From NCBI GenBank assembly GCA_943788045.1, contig CALSOT010000004.1, forward strand, positions 213,858-277,857: a stretch of DNA of 64,000 nucleotides, in the 5' to 3' direction. A program made the position numbers and the translations under genes. Shown piece after piece: positions 48,704 to 58,414 of this stretch. The notes beneath the pieces were generated by a model. The model did not search any database, was not told the origin of the DNA, and worked only from the letters and a program-made list of their open reading frames with translations. This stretch comes from an uncultured Polaribacter sp. (lineage in GTDB: Bacteria; Bacteroidota; Bacteroidia; Flavobacteriales; Flavobacteriaceae). Positions within the stretch are counted from its first letter, which is position 1; each line of letters opens with the position of its first letter.

Positions 48704-49972
48704 ATGCAACTAATTTCTTTTTTAAAAAAAGACTTTGTAAAAAATGTATCAACATTAGCTACAGGATCGTTTATTAGTCAAGGAATTTTTTTTTTAATTC
48801 TACCTGTATTAACCAGATTATTTGATAAAGATACTTTTGGTGTTTTCTTACTTTTCAGTTCTAGTTTGTATATTTTAAGACCACTTACATCCTTAAGTTT
48901 AGAACTTGTTATTCTTATTCCCAAAAGAAATAAAGATGCTATTAACTTGTTATTTACAAGTATTTTTATTGGTTTTATTTTGAACTCTTTATTATTAGTT
49001 ATTATCTATTTTTTAAAAGATTTTATTCTATCTTATTTCAATTTAAAAACTTTAGCATCCTCAATCTATTTAATCCCTTTAGGTTTATTTTTATTAAACA
49101 CCATTGAGATTTTAAACTACTGGAATAATCGTAAACATTTTTTTAAAAATATAGCTCTTGGTAATATTGAAAAATCAGTTGTTATAAATTCGCTTCAAGT
49201 TTATACTGGATTAAGCAGTTTTAAAAGTATCGGTTTAATCCCGGGTTATTTGTTAGGTCTAGGAGCACAATTTTTAACACTTCTTATGTTATCGTTTAAA
49301 TCTGTGGTAAAATATTTTAAACATGTTAATTGTTTAAGAATGCTTTATTTATTAAAAAAACATAAAGACATTCCTATTTTTAATAGCTTACTAAGTTTTT
49401 CTGATAGGCTATCAGCAGAATTACCCATAATTCTCATTGCAATTTATTTTGGAGTTGATGAAGTTGCTTTATATGGGTTGGCAGTAAAGTTTCTAAAAAC
49501 ACCTCCTGGCTTTATAGGTGAACCTTTAAGCCAAGTATTTTTTAACAAAGCTAGCAATGCATTTATTAAGAAAGAAAATCTATTTAAGCTTGTTGTAAAA
49601 ACCTATAAGAATATCTTTATGTTAGGATTAATCATCTTTTCAATAATATTCGTATTGTCTTTCTTTTTAACTGATATTTTGGGAGAAAACTGGAAAAATA
49701 CAGGTGTTTTTGTTCGTATTTTACTACCTCTAATCTTTCTGTCATTTCTTAACGCTCCGATATCGTCAATAATAACAATCTTAAAAAAACAGAAAAATAT
49801 TTTAAGCTTAGATATTTTAAAACTATTATTGCGTTTCTGCGGGATATATATAGGATATAAATTTTACAACAGTATGACAATAGCTATTTTATTATTCTCG
49901 CTTATCGGCATAGCTTATAATCTATTTTTAATGTATTATTTTTTAAGTATTTCAAAAAAAATAACGCAATAA
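48704..49972 (+). CDS. Polysaccharide flippase (Wzx-like, MOP superfamily)
   Basis: A 422-residue membrane protein with about 12 transmembrane helices in the arrangement of O-antigen/teichoic-acid flippases (STLATGSFISQGIFFLILPVLTRLFDKDTFG at the start, and a second half opening with FNSLLSFSDRLSAELPIILIAIYFG). Such proteins turn lipid-linked sugars across the inner membrane. It is the first gene of a plus-strand operon with an amidotransferase-like and an acyltransferase gene. The exact glycan is unknown. Confidence 0.85.
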   Translation: MQLISFLKKDFVKNVSTLATGSFISQGIFFLILPVLTRLFDKDTFGVFLLFSSSLYILRPLTSLSLELVILIPKRNKDAINLLFTSIFIGFILNSLLLVIIYFLKDFILSYFNLKTLASSIYLIPLGLFLLNTIEILNYWNNRKHFFKNIALGNIEKSVVINSLQVYTGLSSFKSIGLIPGYLLGLGAQFLTLLMLSFKSVVKYFKHVNCLRMLYLLKKHKDIPIFNSLLSFSDRLSAELPIILIAIYFGVDEVALYGLAVKFLKTPPGFIGEPLSQVFFNKASNAFIKKENLFKLVVKTYKNIFMLGLIIFSIIFVLSFFLTDILGENWKNTGVFVRILLPLIFLSFLNAPISSIITILKKQKNILSLDILKLLLRFCGIYIGYKFYNSMTIAILLFSLIGIAYNLFLMYYFLSISKKITQ

Positions 49973-49982
49973 TAACTCTTTT

Positions 49983-51572
49983 ATGATTCAGTTTATTCCT
50001 AATAAAAACAATGGTTTTAAATGGCATACCAATAATAATGGTATTTATTTTAAAGGTTTTTTTTATGATGCTCAAAATAAAAAAATTGAAGCCAAAAGTG
50101 CAATTGATTTTTTAGATACAATAAATACTGCACAAGAATTTAAAAATGTATGTACTCCTTTAAATGGCATGTTTACTATAGTCATTATTAAAGACAGCCA
50201 TTGTTATGTAACATCAGATTCAACAAGAGTTTTTCCTGTTTTTTATAAAAAAATTAAGGATTCATTTGTTTTAAGTGATGATATTAACCTTCTTATACCG
50301 AATGAAGAAATTAAATATGACTTGGCTGCTGAAAGAGAATTTAAAAGTTTTGGTTGTTGTTTAGGTAATAAAACACTCATTAAAGATGTTTATCAAATCC
50401 AATCTAGCGAATACATTATATTTAGTGAAGATCGAATTATAAAGAAAGGGTTTGTTTTTTCATCGGCAACAGCAAAATACGAAAACAAAGAATATAATTA
50501 TCTTAAGAAAACACTATTATTAAACTTTAAAAACTCGTTTGAAAGATTAATAAATTCTTTAGATGGAAAAACAGTGGTTCTTCCTTTAAGTGGCGGATTT
50601 GACTCTAGATTAATAGCTTCTTTTTTAAAATACTATAATTATAACAACGTTATCTGTTATACCTATGGCAAAAAAGGAAATATTGATATGGAGATATCCA
50701 AGAAAGTTGCCAATAGACTGAACTTCAAATGGCATTTTGTTGAATATACCGATGAATTGATTGACGGCTTTTTAGAAACATCTATGTTTAAATCTTATTG
50801 TAAATCTTATTTTCATCACTCTTCAATGCTCTTCTTGCAAGAGTATTTTGCCGTAAAATACTTAAAAGAAAACAATTTAATTCCAGACGATGCTGTATTT
50901 ATTCCTGGTCATGATGGCGGAGCATTAGCAGGGGGATATCTTGTGAAATTAATTCCTGAAAAAATTAGAAATAATCAAATTATTGCTAAAGATATTTTTA
51001 GAAGATTTTTCAACCAAAAAAATAAAGTAAACAAATCTCATATAGATATTATTACCAGTATTCTTTTAAAATTTAATACCAATTACCCTGCGCTAAAACC
51101 TTACAGTGTTTATGAAGATTTTATTTTTAAAGAAATTTCTACAAAGGTTATATTTAATTCTGCAAATGTATATGACTTTTTCGGTTATCAATACAGATTG
51201 CCGTTTTGGGATAAAGAGTTATTAAATTCGTTTAAGGTGCTTGAACCAAAATTAAAAATTAATAAAAAAATCTATGTCGAAATTATAACCGATTTTTTTA
51301 AAAATTTCGATTTAAATTTTGAAACTGAAATGCAACCTTTACTGCTCAACGTAAAAATACAAAATATCAAAAATTCCTTAAAACAATTTTTTCCTTATGC
51401 TATTGTAAAGAAAAAACTTCTAAAAAATGACTGGTTAAATGCAGAAAAAATGGTTCGTGATTTAGAAGAGAGTTTAAAACAAAATAATTTAGAATATAAT
51501 GATAAAATAAGATTTCATAATGATATTAATAAAGAATGGTATCTTTACTATTGTAAGAATCAAATAGAATAA
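49983..51572 (+). CDS. Asparagine-synthase-like protein, glutaminase Cys absent
   Basis: A 529-residue protein with an N-terminal Ntn-type half (1-180) and a C-terminal ATP-pyrophosphatase domain carrying the PP-loop LPLSGGFDSRLIA (about 199-211) and GHDGGALAGG. In asparagine synthetase the glutaminase needs Cys as residue 2; here the protein begins MIQFIPNKNNGF with no such Cys, so glutamine hydrolysis is not expected. In polysaccharide clusters such proteins may amidate or otherwise modify sugar carboxylates. It lies 10 bp after the flippase and ends 1 bp before the acyltransferase. Confidence 0.8.
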   Translation: MIQFIPNKNNGFKWHTNNNGIYFKGFFYDAQNKKIEAKSAIDFLDTINTAQEFKNVCTPLNGMFTIVIIKDSHCYVTSDSTRVFPVFYKKIKDSFVLSDDINLLIPNEEIKYDLAAEREFKSFGCCLGNKTLIKDVYQIQSSEYIIFSEDRIIKKGFVFSSATAKYENKEYNYLKKTLLLNFKNSFERLINSLDGKTVVLPLSGGFDSRLIASFLKYYNYNNVICYTYGKKGNIDMEISKKVANRLNFKWHFVEYTDELIDGFLETSMFKSYCKSYFHHSSMLFLQEYFAVKYLKENNLIPDDAVFIPGHDGGALAGGYLVKLIPEKIRNNQIIAKDIFRRFFNQKNKVNKSHIDIITSILLKFNTNYPALKPYSVYEDFIFKEISTKVIFNSANVYDFFGYQYRLPFWDKELLNSFKVLEPKLKINKKIYVEIITDFFKNFDLNFETEMQPLLLNVKIQNIKNSLKQFFPYAIVKKKLLKNDWLNAEKMVRDLEESLKQNNLEYNDKIRFHNDINKEWYLYYCKNQIE

Positions 51573-52184
51573 ATGTTTAAAAAATTAGATTTTTTATTTT
51601 TTGGATGGATCATTAATTGGATGTATCCAGAATATTATCGTCCAAAATATGACTATCAGCGATATTATATTTTATTTTTTCATTATTTAATTCCTCAAAA
51701 ATTATTTAGACTAAACCCCAAAGTAAATTGGCCTGTTCATTTTACCTCTAAAGTTTTATCACCAGAAAATATTACAAAAGGTATTTTATGCGATCCTGGA
51801 GATAATCTAAATAATTACATACAAGCTTCTAACGGAATTATTTTTGGATCGAACATAGAACTTGGCCCTGGAGTTTCAATAATCTCATCTAACCATAAAC
51901 AAGACAATTTAAGAGAACATGCAAAGGGAAAACCAATAACGATTGGGAATAATGTATGGATCGGATCTAATACTACCATTTTACCCGAAGTAAATATTGG
52001 TAATAATGTTATAATTGGTGCAAACTCTGTTGTTACAAAAGACATCCCGGCTAACACTATCGCAGTAGGAAACCCTTGTAAAGTAATTAAAGAAAAAGGA
52101 ACATATAAAGAAGATTTCTCTAAGATAATTTTTAATAAAAAAACTCCTAAAAAGTTGGACGCTTTTTTAAATACTACTTCTTAA
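51573..52184 (+). CDS. Hexapeptide-repeat acyltransferase
   Basis: A 203-residue left-handed beta-helix acyltransferase (WbbJ/maltose-O-acetyltransferase type), likely acetylating a sugar. Hexapeptide repeats run through IIFGSNIELGPGVSIISSNH, ITIGNNVWIGSNTTILPEVNIGNNVIIGANSVVTKDIPAN and the usual VAVGNPCKVIKEK-like end. The catalytic His is in SSNHKQD. It begins directly after the amidotransferase gene and overlaps the convergent GNAT gene by 11 bp. Confidence 0.88.
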   Translation: MFKKLDFLFFGWIINWMYPEYYRPKYDYQRYYILFFHYLIPQKLFRLNPKVNWPVHFTSKVLSPENITKGILCDPGDNLNNYIQASNGIIFGSNIELGPGVSIISSNHKQDNLREHAKGKPITIGNNVWIGSNTTILPEVNIGNNVIIGANSVVTKDIPANTIAVGNPCKVIKEKGTYKEDFSKIIFNKKTPKKLDAFLNTTS

Positions 52185-53083
52185 AAAGTTTGAATAAAAA
52201 AGGAAGTCTATTCAATTTTATCTGTTGATAATTCAGTGAATTTCCTCCAAAACTTAAAAAGTATTTCGCTACAGAGGACATTGATGAGCCTCCAAAATTA
52301 AAAATATCAAAATTCTTTTCATATTCCTGAATAGCTCTATCAATTAAAAAGGTATTTGCACCATTTTTTCTATTCTTAAAATCGGTAGAAGAAACTAAAA
52401 TAGTCACTGTTTTTTTATGTTTTAAAAAGAAACCAGAGGCAACTAAATGATCATTATTGTCATGAATAGAAAGCACCTCTCCTACTCTTTTCTCTATACA
52501 AGTAGCCATCAATTTTTTTAAAATAATATAATCTGATTCTTGAATATTCGGAGTTCTTTTGCCTACATTGTTTTTAAAAAGTGTTATTAAATTTAACCCG
52601 CTATCTGTCCATTTTTCTTTTAAACCTAACTTGTTTGCTTTTGCCAAGTCTTTTTTTCTATCTTTTCTATACTGATTAAAAACGGCATCATACCCTTGCT
52701 CTAGAGATACTACTTGCATTTCTTTTGATTCTAAAAAACCAGAATTTGCATCAATATTCATATCTGTATTTAAACGAGATTCTACAAATCTAAACGTATG
52801 AGAAAGCTTTTTAAAAAATGTTTGAAAATTTACTTTGGCGTCTAGTAGAAAAAACACCAAGTTCTAATAACCATAAAGGCGGGTACACATACTTTATAAA
52901 ATATTTTTTCTTCCAAGCAATTGGCATTACTGCTTTATAATCATCTAAAACTAAAACATCCCAATTGTCTGCTACAATATCTAAATACCAAGAAAAAGCA
53001 TACACCCTAGATTGCAGAGCGTTTTCTATGCACGCGTCATATTTTTCAACCTCTAAATCTTTTCTTTTTATGTATGTAATCAT
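52174..53083 (-). pseudogene. GNAT/FemAB-like acyltransferase gene with a frameshift
   Basis: Two minus-strand reading frames form one protein of about 300 residues. The first starts MITYIKRKDLEVEKYDACI and runs through PPLWLLELGVF, then leaves frame. The second continues LLDAKVNFQTFFKKLSHT, through IHDNNDHLVASGFFLKHKKT and FNFGGSSMSSVAKYFLSFGG to the end. They join at a run of six A (52849-52854, T6 on the coding strand); removing one T restores a single frame. The C-terminal half is a GNAT-type acyltransferase fold, as in FemAB-like enzymes of exopolysaccharide clusters. It could be a real lesion, +1 slippage, or a sequence error. Confidence 0.75.
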
Positions 53084-53084
53084 T

Positions 53085-54389
53085 TTAAGAAATGGCTATT
53101 TTAATCATCGAATCATATAATCTTTTCCAACCTTTCCATCGATCATAATCACTTAAACTTTCGTTATGAAACAGCGTTATAAAACTTCCATTTACGGCTT
53201 TTACCTCGTTTTTAAGATCTCTTATTCTTCCTAAAGATTGTCTTGGGGTAAGTTTCATATAATCATTTAAAGTAGTATCCATCAAAGCAAATGGAAACAC
53301 TTTAAGTGGCGTCTGAATTTCAAAATCTAAATCGTAAAAATAAAAAGGAGTACAAGTACCGGCTCTAAACCCAACATTGCTTGCATAACCCATAGAATAA
53401 TCTTCTTCTACCTCTAAATCTATTAAGTTTTGATATGTTTCAGGCAAACTAAACCTTAAATAATGCTGTCTAGATCTCTGAATTGGCATATTGATAATAC
53501 CTTCTAATCGTAATTTTTCTTTTTTTAATAAAGAAGCGTTGGTCATTGTAAAGTAAGATGGATGTAACCCCACTAAAGCGTAATCTACCATCTCTTTAAT
53601 TAACAATCTAAATTTATTTTTTGATGCCGAAACATTTGTATCAAAAGTGGTATAATCTCCAATTAAAAAAAAGAAAATAGTTTTAATATTTTTTTCTTTT
53701 CTGATGTTTATAATTTGCTGAAAAGTATCAAAAGGATCTTTTTTAATATTGAATGTAACTGCAAATCGATTCCAAATATTTACAAGTTTAAAAAACAATA
53801 AATCCTTAAAAAAACCACCTACTCTTCTTACAAAACTTTTGTATTTATATGCATACGCATTGTCTATATCTATAGTAGAGATAAATTCATATTCCCGCTT
53901 TTTATATTCATAATCAGGAAACTTTTCTTTTAAAACCTCTAACAATTTATATGCCCAAATATCTACCACTGGTTTTTCTAAGAAACGGTATTTAAATGCC
54001 AAACTCTGCTCTGCCGTATAACGACCATGTATATCTTTTACATGCGGTAAATATTCTTCGTATCTAGAAATTAAATAAAAACTTGCCGCAAAAATATCGA
54101 ATGGAATGGCTGATTTTCCTCCTGCTTTAAAAAAACAAGGAACATCATCCCAGTTCTGAATCATCATTTCCATATCGTTTACACCTTGCTCAAATAATAA
54201 GTCGTTACTTTTTACAAAAAACTCATTGCCTAGTGGCGTTTTAGTGTAGGTCATTTTAGGACCGTTATGCGCAACAAACTCTTCTATCTTAGAGGTAAAA
54301 TCTACAGAAATTAATAAGGTTCTTGTAAAAATATGCTTAAAGATATAACGAACTCGCGGTGTAATTTTATGTGAATAAATTAATAGCAT
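53085..54389 (-). CDS. Polysaccharide deacetylase-like protein
   Basis: A 434-residue protein with an N-terminal domain common in flavobacterial deacetylases (LLIYSHKITPRVRYIFKHIF) and a C-terminal NodB-like barrel. Metal-site candidates are TIDIDNAY (the paired Asp motif, about 191-197), GLHPSY and the C-terminal LFHNES. It probably removes acetyl groups from an envelope glycan in the cytosol or at the membrane; no signal peptide is seen. It starts 39 bp after radC, and the GNAT gene begins 1 bp after it, so those two are paired. Confidence 0.82.
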   Translation of the reverse strand: MLLIYSHKITPRVRYIFKHIFTRTLLISVDFTSKIEEFVAHNGPKMTYTKTPLGNEFFVKSNDLLFEQGVNDMEMMIQNWDDVPCFFKAGGKSAIPFDIFAASFYLISRYEEYLPHVKDIHGRYTAEQSLAFKYRFLEKPVVDIWAYKLLEVLKEKFPDYEYKKREYEFISTIDIDNAYAYKYKSFVRRVGGFFKDLLFFKLVNIWNRFAVTFNIKKDPFDTFQQIINIRKEKNIKTIFFFLIGDYTTFDTNVSASKNKFRLLIKEMVDYALVGLHPSYFTMTNASLLKKEKLRLEGIINMPIQRSRQHYLRFSLPETYQNLIDLEVEEDYSMGYASNVGFRAGTCTPFYFYDLDFEIQTPLKVFPFALMDTTLNDYMKLTPRQSLGRIRDLKNEVKAVNGSFITLFHNESLSDYDRWKGWKRLYDSMIKIAIS

Positions 54390-54428
54390 ATCATGAATTA
54401 TGTGTTTACAGCTTGGGCTTTAAAATTG

Positions 54429-55115
54429 TTATAAAACACCATCATCCGCAAAGCTAAAATACACTTTTTCGGTAATTATTAAATGATCTAATAGTTTTAT
54501 ATCTAAAGTGCAACCTGCTTCCTTAATTTTTTGAGTAAGTTGTTTGTCTGCAGTACTTGGCTGTAATTTTCCGGAGGGATGATTATGGCACACAATTATT
54601 CCCACAGAAGCTAGTTCTAATGCTCTTTTAAACAATAATCTAACATCAACAATAGTAGCCGTTAGCCCTCCTTTACTTATCTGACTTTTTGCCAATACTT
54701 TGTTTGAATTATTTAAAAATAACACCCAAAATTCTTCATGCTCTAAATCGCCAATAACAGGTTGCATTAAATTAAAAACATCTTTACTACTGGTAATTTG
54801 TGGTTTCTCTAAAGCAATTTCTAACTGACGTCTTTTTCCGATCTCCAAAGCCGTAATTATAGCAATTGCTTTTGCGTCTCCAATACCTTTAAACTTTATT
54901 AATTTTTCTACAGATAACTTTGCAAGTTCATTTATATTACCACTTACAGATTGTAAAATTCTTTTAGAGAGCGCCACTGCACTCTCTTGTCTGTTGCCAG
55001 AACCAATAAGAATTGCAATTAATTCTGCATCAGAAAGCGATGTTTTTCCCTTTGCCAACAACTTTTCTCTTGGCCTATCGTCTTGCGCCCAAGACTTAAT
55101 AGTTAACTTTTCCAT
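54429..55115 (-). CDS. radC: RadC family JAB domain protein
   Basis: A 228-residue protein with an N-terminal helix-hairpin-helix (LIKFKGIGDAKAIAIITALE) and a C-terminal JAB/MPN domain with the JAMM metal motif: His177, His179 and Asp190 in CHNHPSGKLQPSTAD. It was historically called a DNA repair protein; the true role is unsettled. Complete and of normal length. It is divergent from trkA. Confidence 0.92.
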   Translation of the reverse strand: MEKLTIKSWAQDDRPREKLLAKGKTSLSDAELIAILIGSGNRQESAVALSKRILQSVSGNINELAKLSVEKLIKFKGIGDAKAIAIITALEIGKRRQLEIALEKPQITSSKDVFNLMQPVIGDLEHEEFWVLFLNNSNKVLAKSQISKGGLTATIVDVRLLFKRALELASVGIIVCHNHPSGKLQPSTADKQLTQKIKEAGCTLDIKLLDHLIITEKVYFSFADDGVL

Positions 55116-55292
55116 TTTCTTTTTTTTCTAAAAATACAAAATTGCATTTAACCATAATTGGCTTTGAGACGCCAATTTGAATTCAAAAAACAATCTATTT
55201 AAAAACAAAGTTTCTACCTTTTCAAAAAAAAGATTCAGTCGTTAAGTACATTGAAAACTTCTTTTTAGTTTCATTTCCATCAAAACTCTTTA

Positions 55293-55300
55293 TATATTTG
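55293..55300 (+). promoter_or_regulatory. Promoter -7 element for trkA
   Basis: TATATTTG matches TAnnTTTG and lies 27 bp before the trkA ATG. No TTG occurs at the right distance, so the upstream box is not assigned. Confidence 0.5.
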
Positions 55301-55326
55301 TTAAGTATATATTATATATCTGACTT

Positions 55327-56673
55327 ATGAAGATTATCATAGCTGGCGCAGGAGACGTTGGCTTTCACTTGGCTAAACTGCTTTCTTACGAATCTCAAGA
55401 CACGTATGTCATAGATTTTGATGGTGAAAAACTAGACTACATTAATAATCATTTAGATGTAATTACCAAAAAAGGCGATGCCACTTCTATAAAATTACTA
55501 AAAGAAATAGGCATAGATACAGCAGACTTATTAATAGCTGTTACCGATAGTCAAAACACCAATTTTACGATTTCTGTGATTGGTAAATCTTTAGGGGTTA
55601 AAAAAACAATTGCGAGAATAGACAATTCTGAGTTTTTAAATGAATGTGAAGTTGATTTTAAACAATTTGGATTAGACTTTATGATTTCTCCTCAAGAATT
55701 GGCGGCTAACGAAATTAAAATGTTGTTAGATCAATCTTCTTTTAATGATACTGTCGCTTTTGAAAGTGGCGTTTTTAATGTAATGGGAACTCCGTTAACG
55801 TATAAATCTCCTATTTTAAATTTAACTGTTAAAGAGGCTTCAGAACGTTTTAGCGATATCGATTTTGTAACAATCGCAATAAAAAGACAAGGTATTTCTC
55901 AAACCATTATTCCCAGGGGAGATACTACCTACCAGTTAGATGATCAAGTCTATTTTTGTGTACCCAACTATAGTATGCAAGACCTCTACCCTATTATTGG
56001 TAAGAAGCAAATCAATATTAAAAATGTAATGATTCTTGGTGGTAGTAGCATCGGACAAAAAACAGCGCATAATCTTTGTAAAAATAATTTTAAAGTTAAA
56101 TTAATTGAACAAAATAGAGAAAAAGCAGAACTTTTAGCGGAACAATTAAATGACACTTTAGTTTTACATGGTGACGGACGAGATTTAGAACTTTTAGAAG
56201 AAGAGAATATTAGAGAAACAGATGCTTTTGTTGCGGTTACAGGAAATACCGAAACAAATATCATGTCTTGTCTTGTGGCAAAATCTAAGGGCGTAAAAAA
56301 GACAGTTGCCTTGGTAGAGAATATGGATTATATTGATATTTCGCAAACAATCGGAATTCAATCTTTAATCAATAAAAAATTAATTGCAGCAAGTAATATT
56401 TTTAGACATATTAGAAAGGGTGCTGTTTTAGCCTTAGCAAATTTACACAACATTGATGCTGAAGTTTTTGAATATGAAGTACAAAAAGGTGCAAAGGTAA
56501 CCGCAAAACCAATAAAAGATTTGCGTTTTCCTAGAGAAGCTGTTTTTGGTGGTATTATAAGAAATGAAAAAGCAATAATGCCATCCGGAGATATACAGAT
56601 TACAGCGGGTGATAAAGTTATTATTTTCTGCCTGCCAGAAATAATAAGCACTGTTGAAAGATTATTTAAATAA
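55327..56673 (+). CDS. trkA: Trk potassium uptake regulator TrkA
   Basis: Cytosolic NAD-binding gating protein of the Trk potassium system. 448 residues in two RCK halves: the first starts IIIAGAGDVGFHLAKLL and the second VMILGGSSIGQKTAHNL, each with a Rossmann GxGxxG-type loop followed by a TrkA-C domain (PLTYKSPILNLTVKEASERF and VTAKPIKDLRFPREAVFGGI). The trkH gene follows 4 bp later, so both are made together. Confidence 0.95.
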   Translation: MKIIIAGAGDVGFHLAKLLSYESQDTYVIDFDGEKLDYINNHLDVITKKGDATSIKLLKEIGIDTADLLIAVTDSQNTNFTISVIGKSLGVKKTIARIDNSEFLNECEVDFKQFGLDFMISPQELAANEIKMLLDQSSFNDTVAFESGVFNVMGTPLTYKSPILNLTVKEASERFSDIDFVTIAIKRQGISQTIIPRGDTTYQLDDQVYFCVPNYSMQDLYPIIGKKQINIKNVMILGGSSIGQKTAHNLCKNNFKVKLIEQNREKAELLAEQLNDTLVLHGDGRDLELLEEENIRETDAFVAVTGNTETNIMSCLVAKSKGVKKTVALVENMDYIDISQTIGIQSLINKKLIAASNIFRHIRKGAVLALANLHNIDAEVFEYEVQKGAKVTAKPIKDLRFPREAVFGGIIRNEKAIMPSGDIQITAGDKVIIFCLPEIISTVERLFK

Positions 56674-56677
56674 GAAA

Positions 56678-58177
56678 ATGACTCCTTTAAACACCAAAAT
56701 AATATTTAGATTTTTAGGTATTACAGCAATATTAAACAGCTTTTTTATGTTTATTGCGTATCCTTTTAGTGCATATAACAATGAAAACGCAAAATGGGGT
56801 ATTTTAGGAGCCGGTATTGTTACCATAATTATTGGGCTGCTACTTTATTTTTTTAACAAACCTAAAAACACCTATATTCATAAAAAGGAAGGGTACTTAA
56901 TTGTAACTTTAGGTTGGTTAATCCTCTCTTTTACGGGCATGCTTCCCTATCTACTTTCTGGTACAATACCCGATATAAATAATGCCTTTTTCGAGACCAT
57001 TTCTGGATATTCAACAACAGGATCATCCATACTAACAGATATCGAATCCATGCCAAAAGGAATTTTATTTTGGCGAAGTGCAACGCATTGGATTGGTGGT
57101 ATGGGAATTATTGTTCTTACCATTGCTATTCTTCCTCTTTTGGGTATTGGCGGTATGCAGCTCTTTATGGCAGAAGCTCCTGGGCCATCTGCAGATAAGT
57201 TACACCCAAGAATTACAGACACTGCTAAACGTTTGTATTTAATATACGTTACCCTAACATTTGCTCAGTTTTTATTGTTAAAGGTTGCGGGCATGACTTG
57301 GTTTGATGCCATAAATCATGCAATGGCAACCATGAGTACTGGTGGTTTTTCAACAAAAAACAACAGTGTAGCTTTCTATAACAACTTACCTTTTGTGCAA
57401 TACATTATCATCTTTTTTATGTTAGTGGCAGGAACAAATTTTGTACTAACCTATTTTGCCTTAAAAGGGAAAATCCAAAAAGTGTTTCAGAGTGAAGAGT
57501 TTAAGTATTACTTTTTCGGTATTATTGCTGTAGCCTCAATTATTACAATAGTTGTTTATTTCTATCAAGATCCAAAATTACAAACCACCATTGCACACCC
57601 TATGGTTTTTGGAAAATTAGAAAGTGCCATTAGACACGCACTCTTTATGGTAACCTCTGTGGTTACAACCACAGGTTTTGTTTCGGCAGATTTTACCATG
57701 TGGCATTTTTTTGCTACGGGTATTTTCTTTGCTTTATTCTTTACAGGTGGCTCTGCAGGTTCTACAAGTGGTGGTGTAAAAGTAGTAAGACATATCGTAA
57801 TGCTTAAAAATAGTTTTTTAGAGTTTAAAAAAGCCTTGCACCCTAACGCAATTATACCGGTAAGATATGATGGTAAAGCGGTAAATAAAACCATCGTTTT
57901 TAACATCCTTTCTTTCTTTATTATTTACATGCTTATTTTTGTTTTGGCCTCTGTAATACTCACTTTTTTAGGGTTAGATTTTGTATCTGCTTTAGGTGCA
58001 GCAGCTTCTTCGTTAGGTAATATTGGCCCTGCCATTGGTTCTGTGAGCCCGGTAGACAATTATGCTCATTTAAGCAATGCTGCAAAATGGTTTTGTTCCT
58101 TTTTAATGCTCATTGGCCGTTTAGAACTTTTTACAGTTCTTATTTTATTTACGCCTTTCTTTTGGCGAAAGAACTAA
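56678..58177 (+). CDS. trkH: Trk potassium channel subunit TrkH
   Basis: Inner-membrane potassium-translocating subunit, 499 residues. The four selectivity-filter loops of the MPM repeats are visible: TISGYSTTGSSIL, MATMSTGGFSTKN, SVVTTTGFVSADF and AASSLGNIGPAIG. I set the start at the ATG giving MTPLNTKIIFRF, 4 bp after trkA, rather than an upstream TTG inside trkA. Works with TrkA in potassium homeostasis and osmotic response. Confidence 0.94.
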   Translation: MTPLNTKIIFRFLGITAILNSFFMFIAYPFSAYNNENAKWGILGAGIVTIIIGLLLYFFNKPKNTYIHKKEGYLIVTLGWLILSFTGMLPYLLSGTIPDINNAFFETISGYSTTGSSILTDIESMPKGILFWRSATHWIGGMGIIVLTIAILPLLGIGGMQLFMAEAPGPSADKLHPRITDTAKRLYLIYVTLTFAQFLLLKVAGMTWFDAINHAMATMSTGGFSTKNNSVAFYNNLPFVQYIIIFFMLVAGTNFVLTYFALKGKIQKVFQSEEFKYYFFGIIAVASIITIVVYFYQDPKLQTTIAHPMVFGKLESAIRHALFMVTSVVTTTGFVSADFTMWHFFATGIFFALFFTGGSAGSTSGGVKVVRHIVMLKNSFLEFKKALHPNAIIPVRYDGKAVNKTIVFNILSFFIIYMLIFVLASVILTFLGLDFVSALGAAASSLGNIGPAIGSVSPVDNYAHLSNAAKWFCSFLMLIGRLELFTVLILFTPFFWRKN

Positions 58178-58250
58178 TAAGTAAGCACATTTTTAAAAGA
58201 CAATCCTTACCGCAAGTAATTGCAATTTTTAGCTAGACAATAACTATTTT

Positions 58251-58294
58251 TTATTAGATACGCATGTTTTTATGAAAGCATACGTATCTAATAA
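58251..58294. repeat. Large near-perfect inverted repeat downstream of trkH
   Basis: TTATTAGATACGCATG and CATACGTATCTAATAA pair over 15 of 16 positions around a 12-base loop. No T tract follows, so it is not a standard terminator; the following bases contain ACGCGTACGCATGC. It may be an operator, an mRNA 3' hairpin or an element end. Confidence 0.7.
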
Positions 58295-58323
58295 GTAACG
58301 CGTACGCATGCAATATAAATTTA

Positions 58324-58414
58324 TTGTACAATAATTGTAAAAAAGTTGTACAATATATTTATAAATATTGTAGAATAAAATTTAAAAAATTGTAGTATAC
58401 TGTTTTCTGTTGTA
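58324..58414. repeat. Helically phased TTGTA repeats upstream of the HU-like gene
   Basis: TTGTA occurs at 58324, 58335, 58346, 58368 and 58390 (steps of 11, 11, 22, 22) and again at 58410 (step of 20). Two copies (58324 and 58346) extend to the palindrome TTGTACAA. Two copies of the palindrome AGTACT follow at 58419 and 58435. The array ends about 55 bp before the HU-like start codon. Confidence 0.7.

Noticed and set aside
56654..56677. A TTG start for TrkH inside trkA
   Set aside because: The ATG at 56678, 4 bp after the trkA stop, gives a normal TrkH start.
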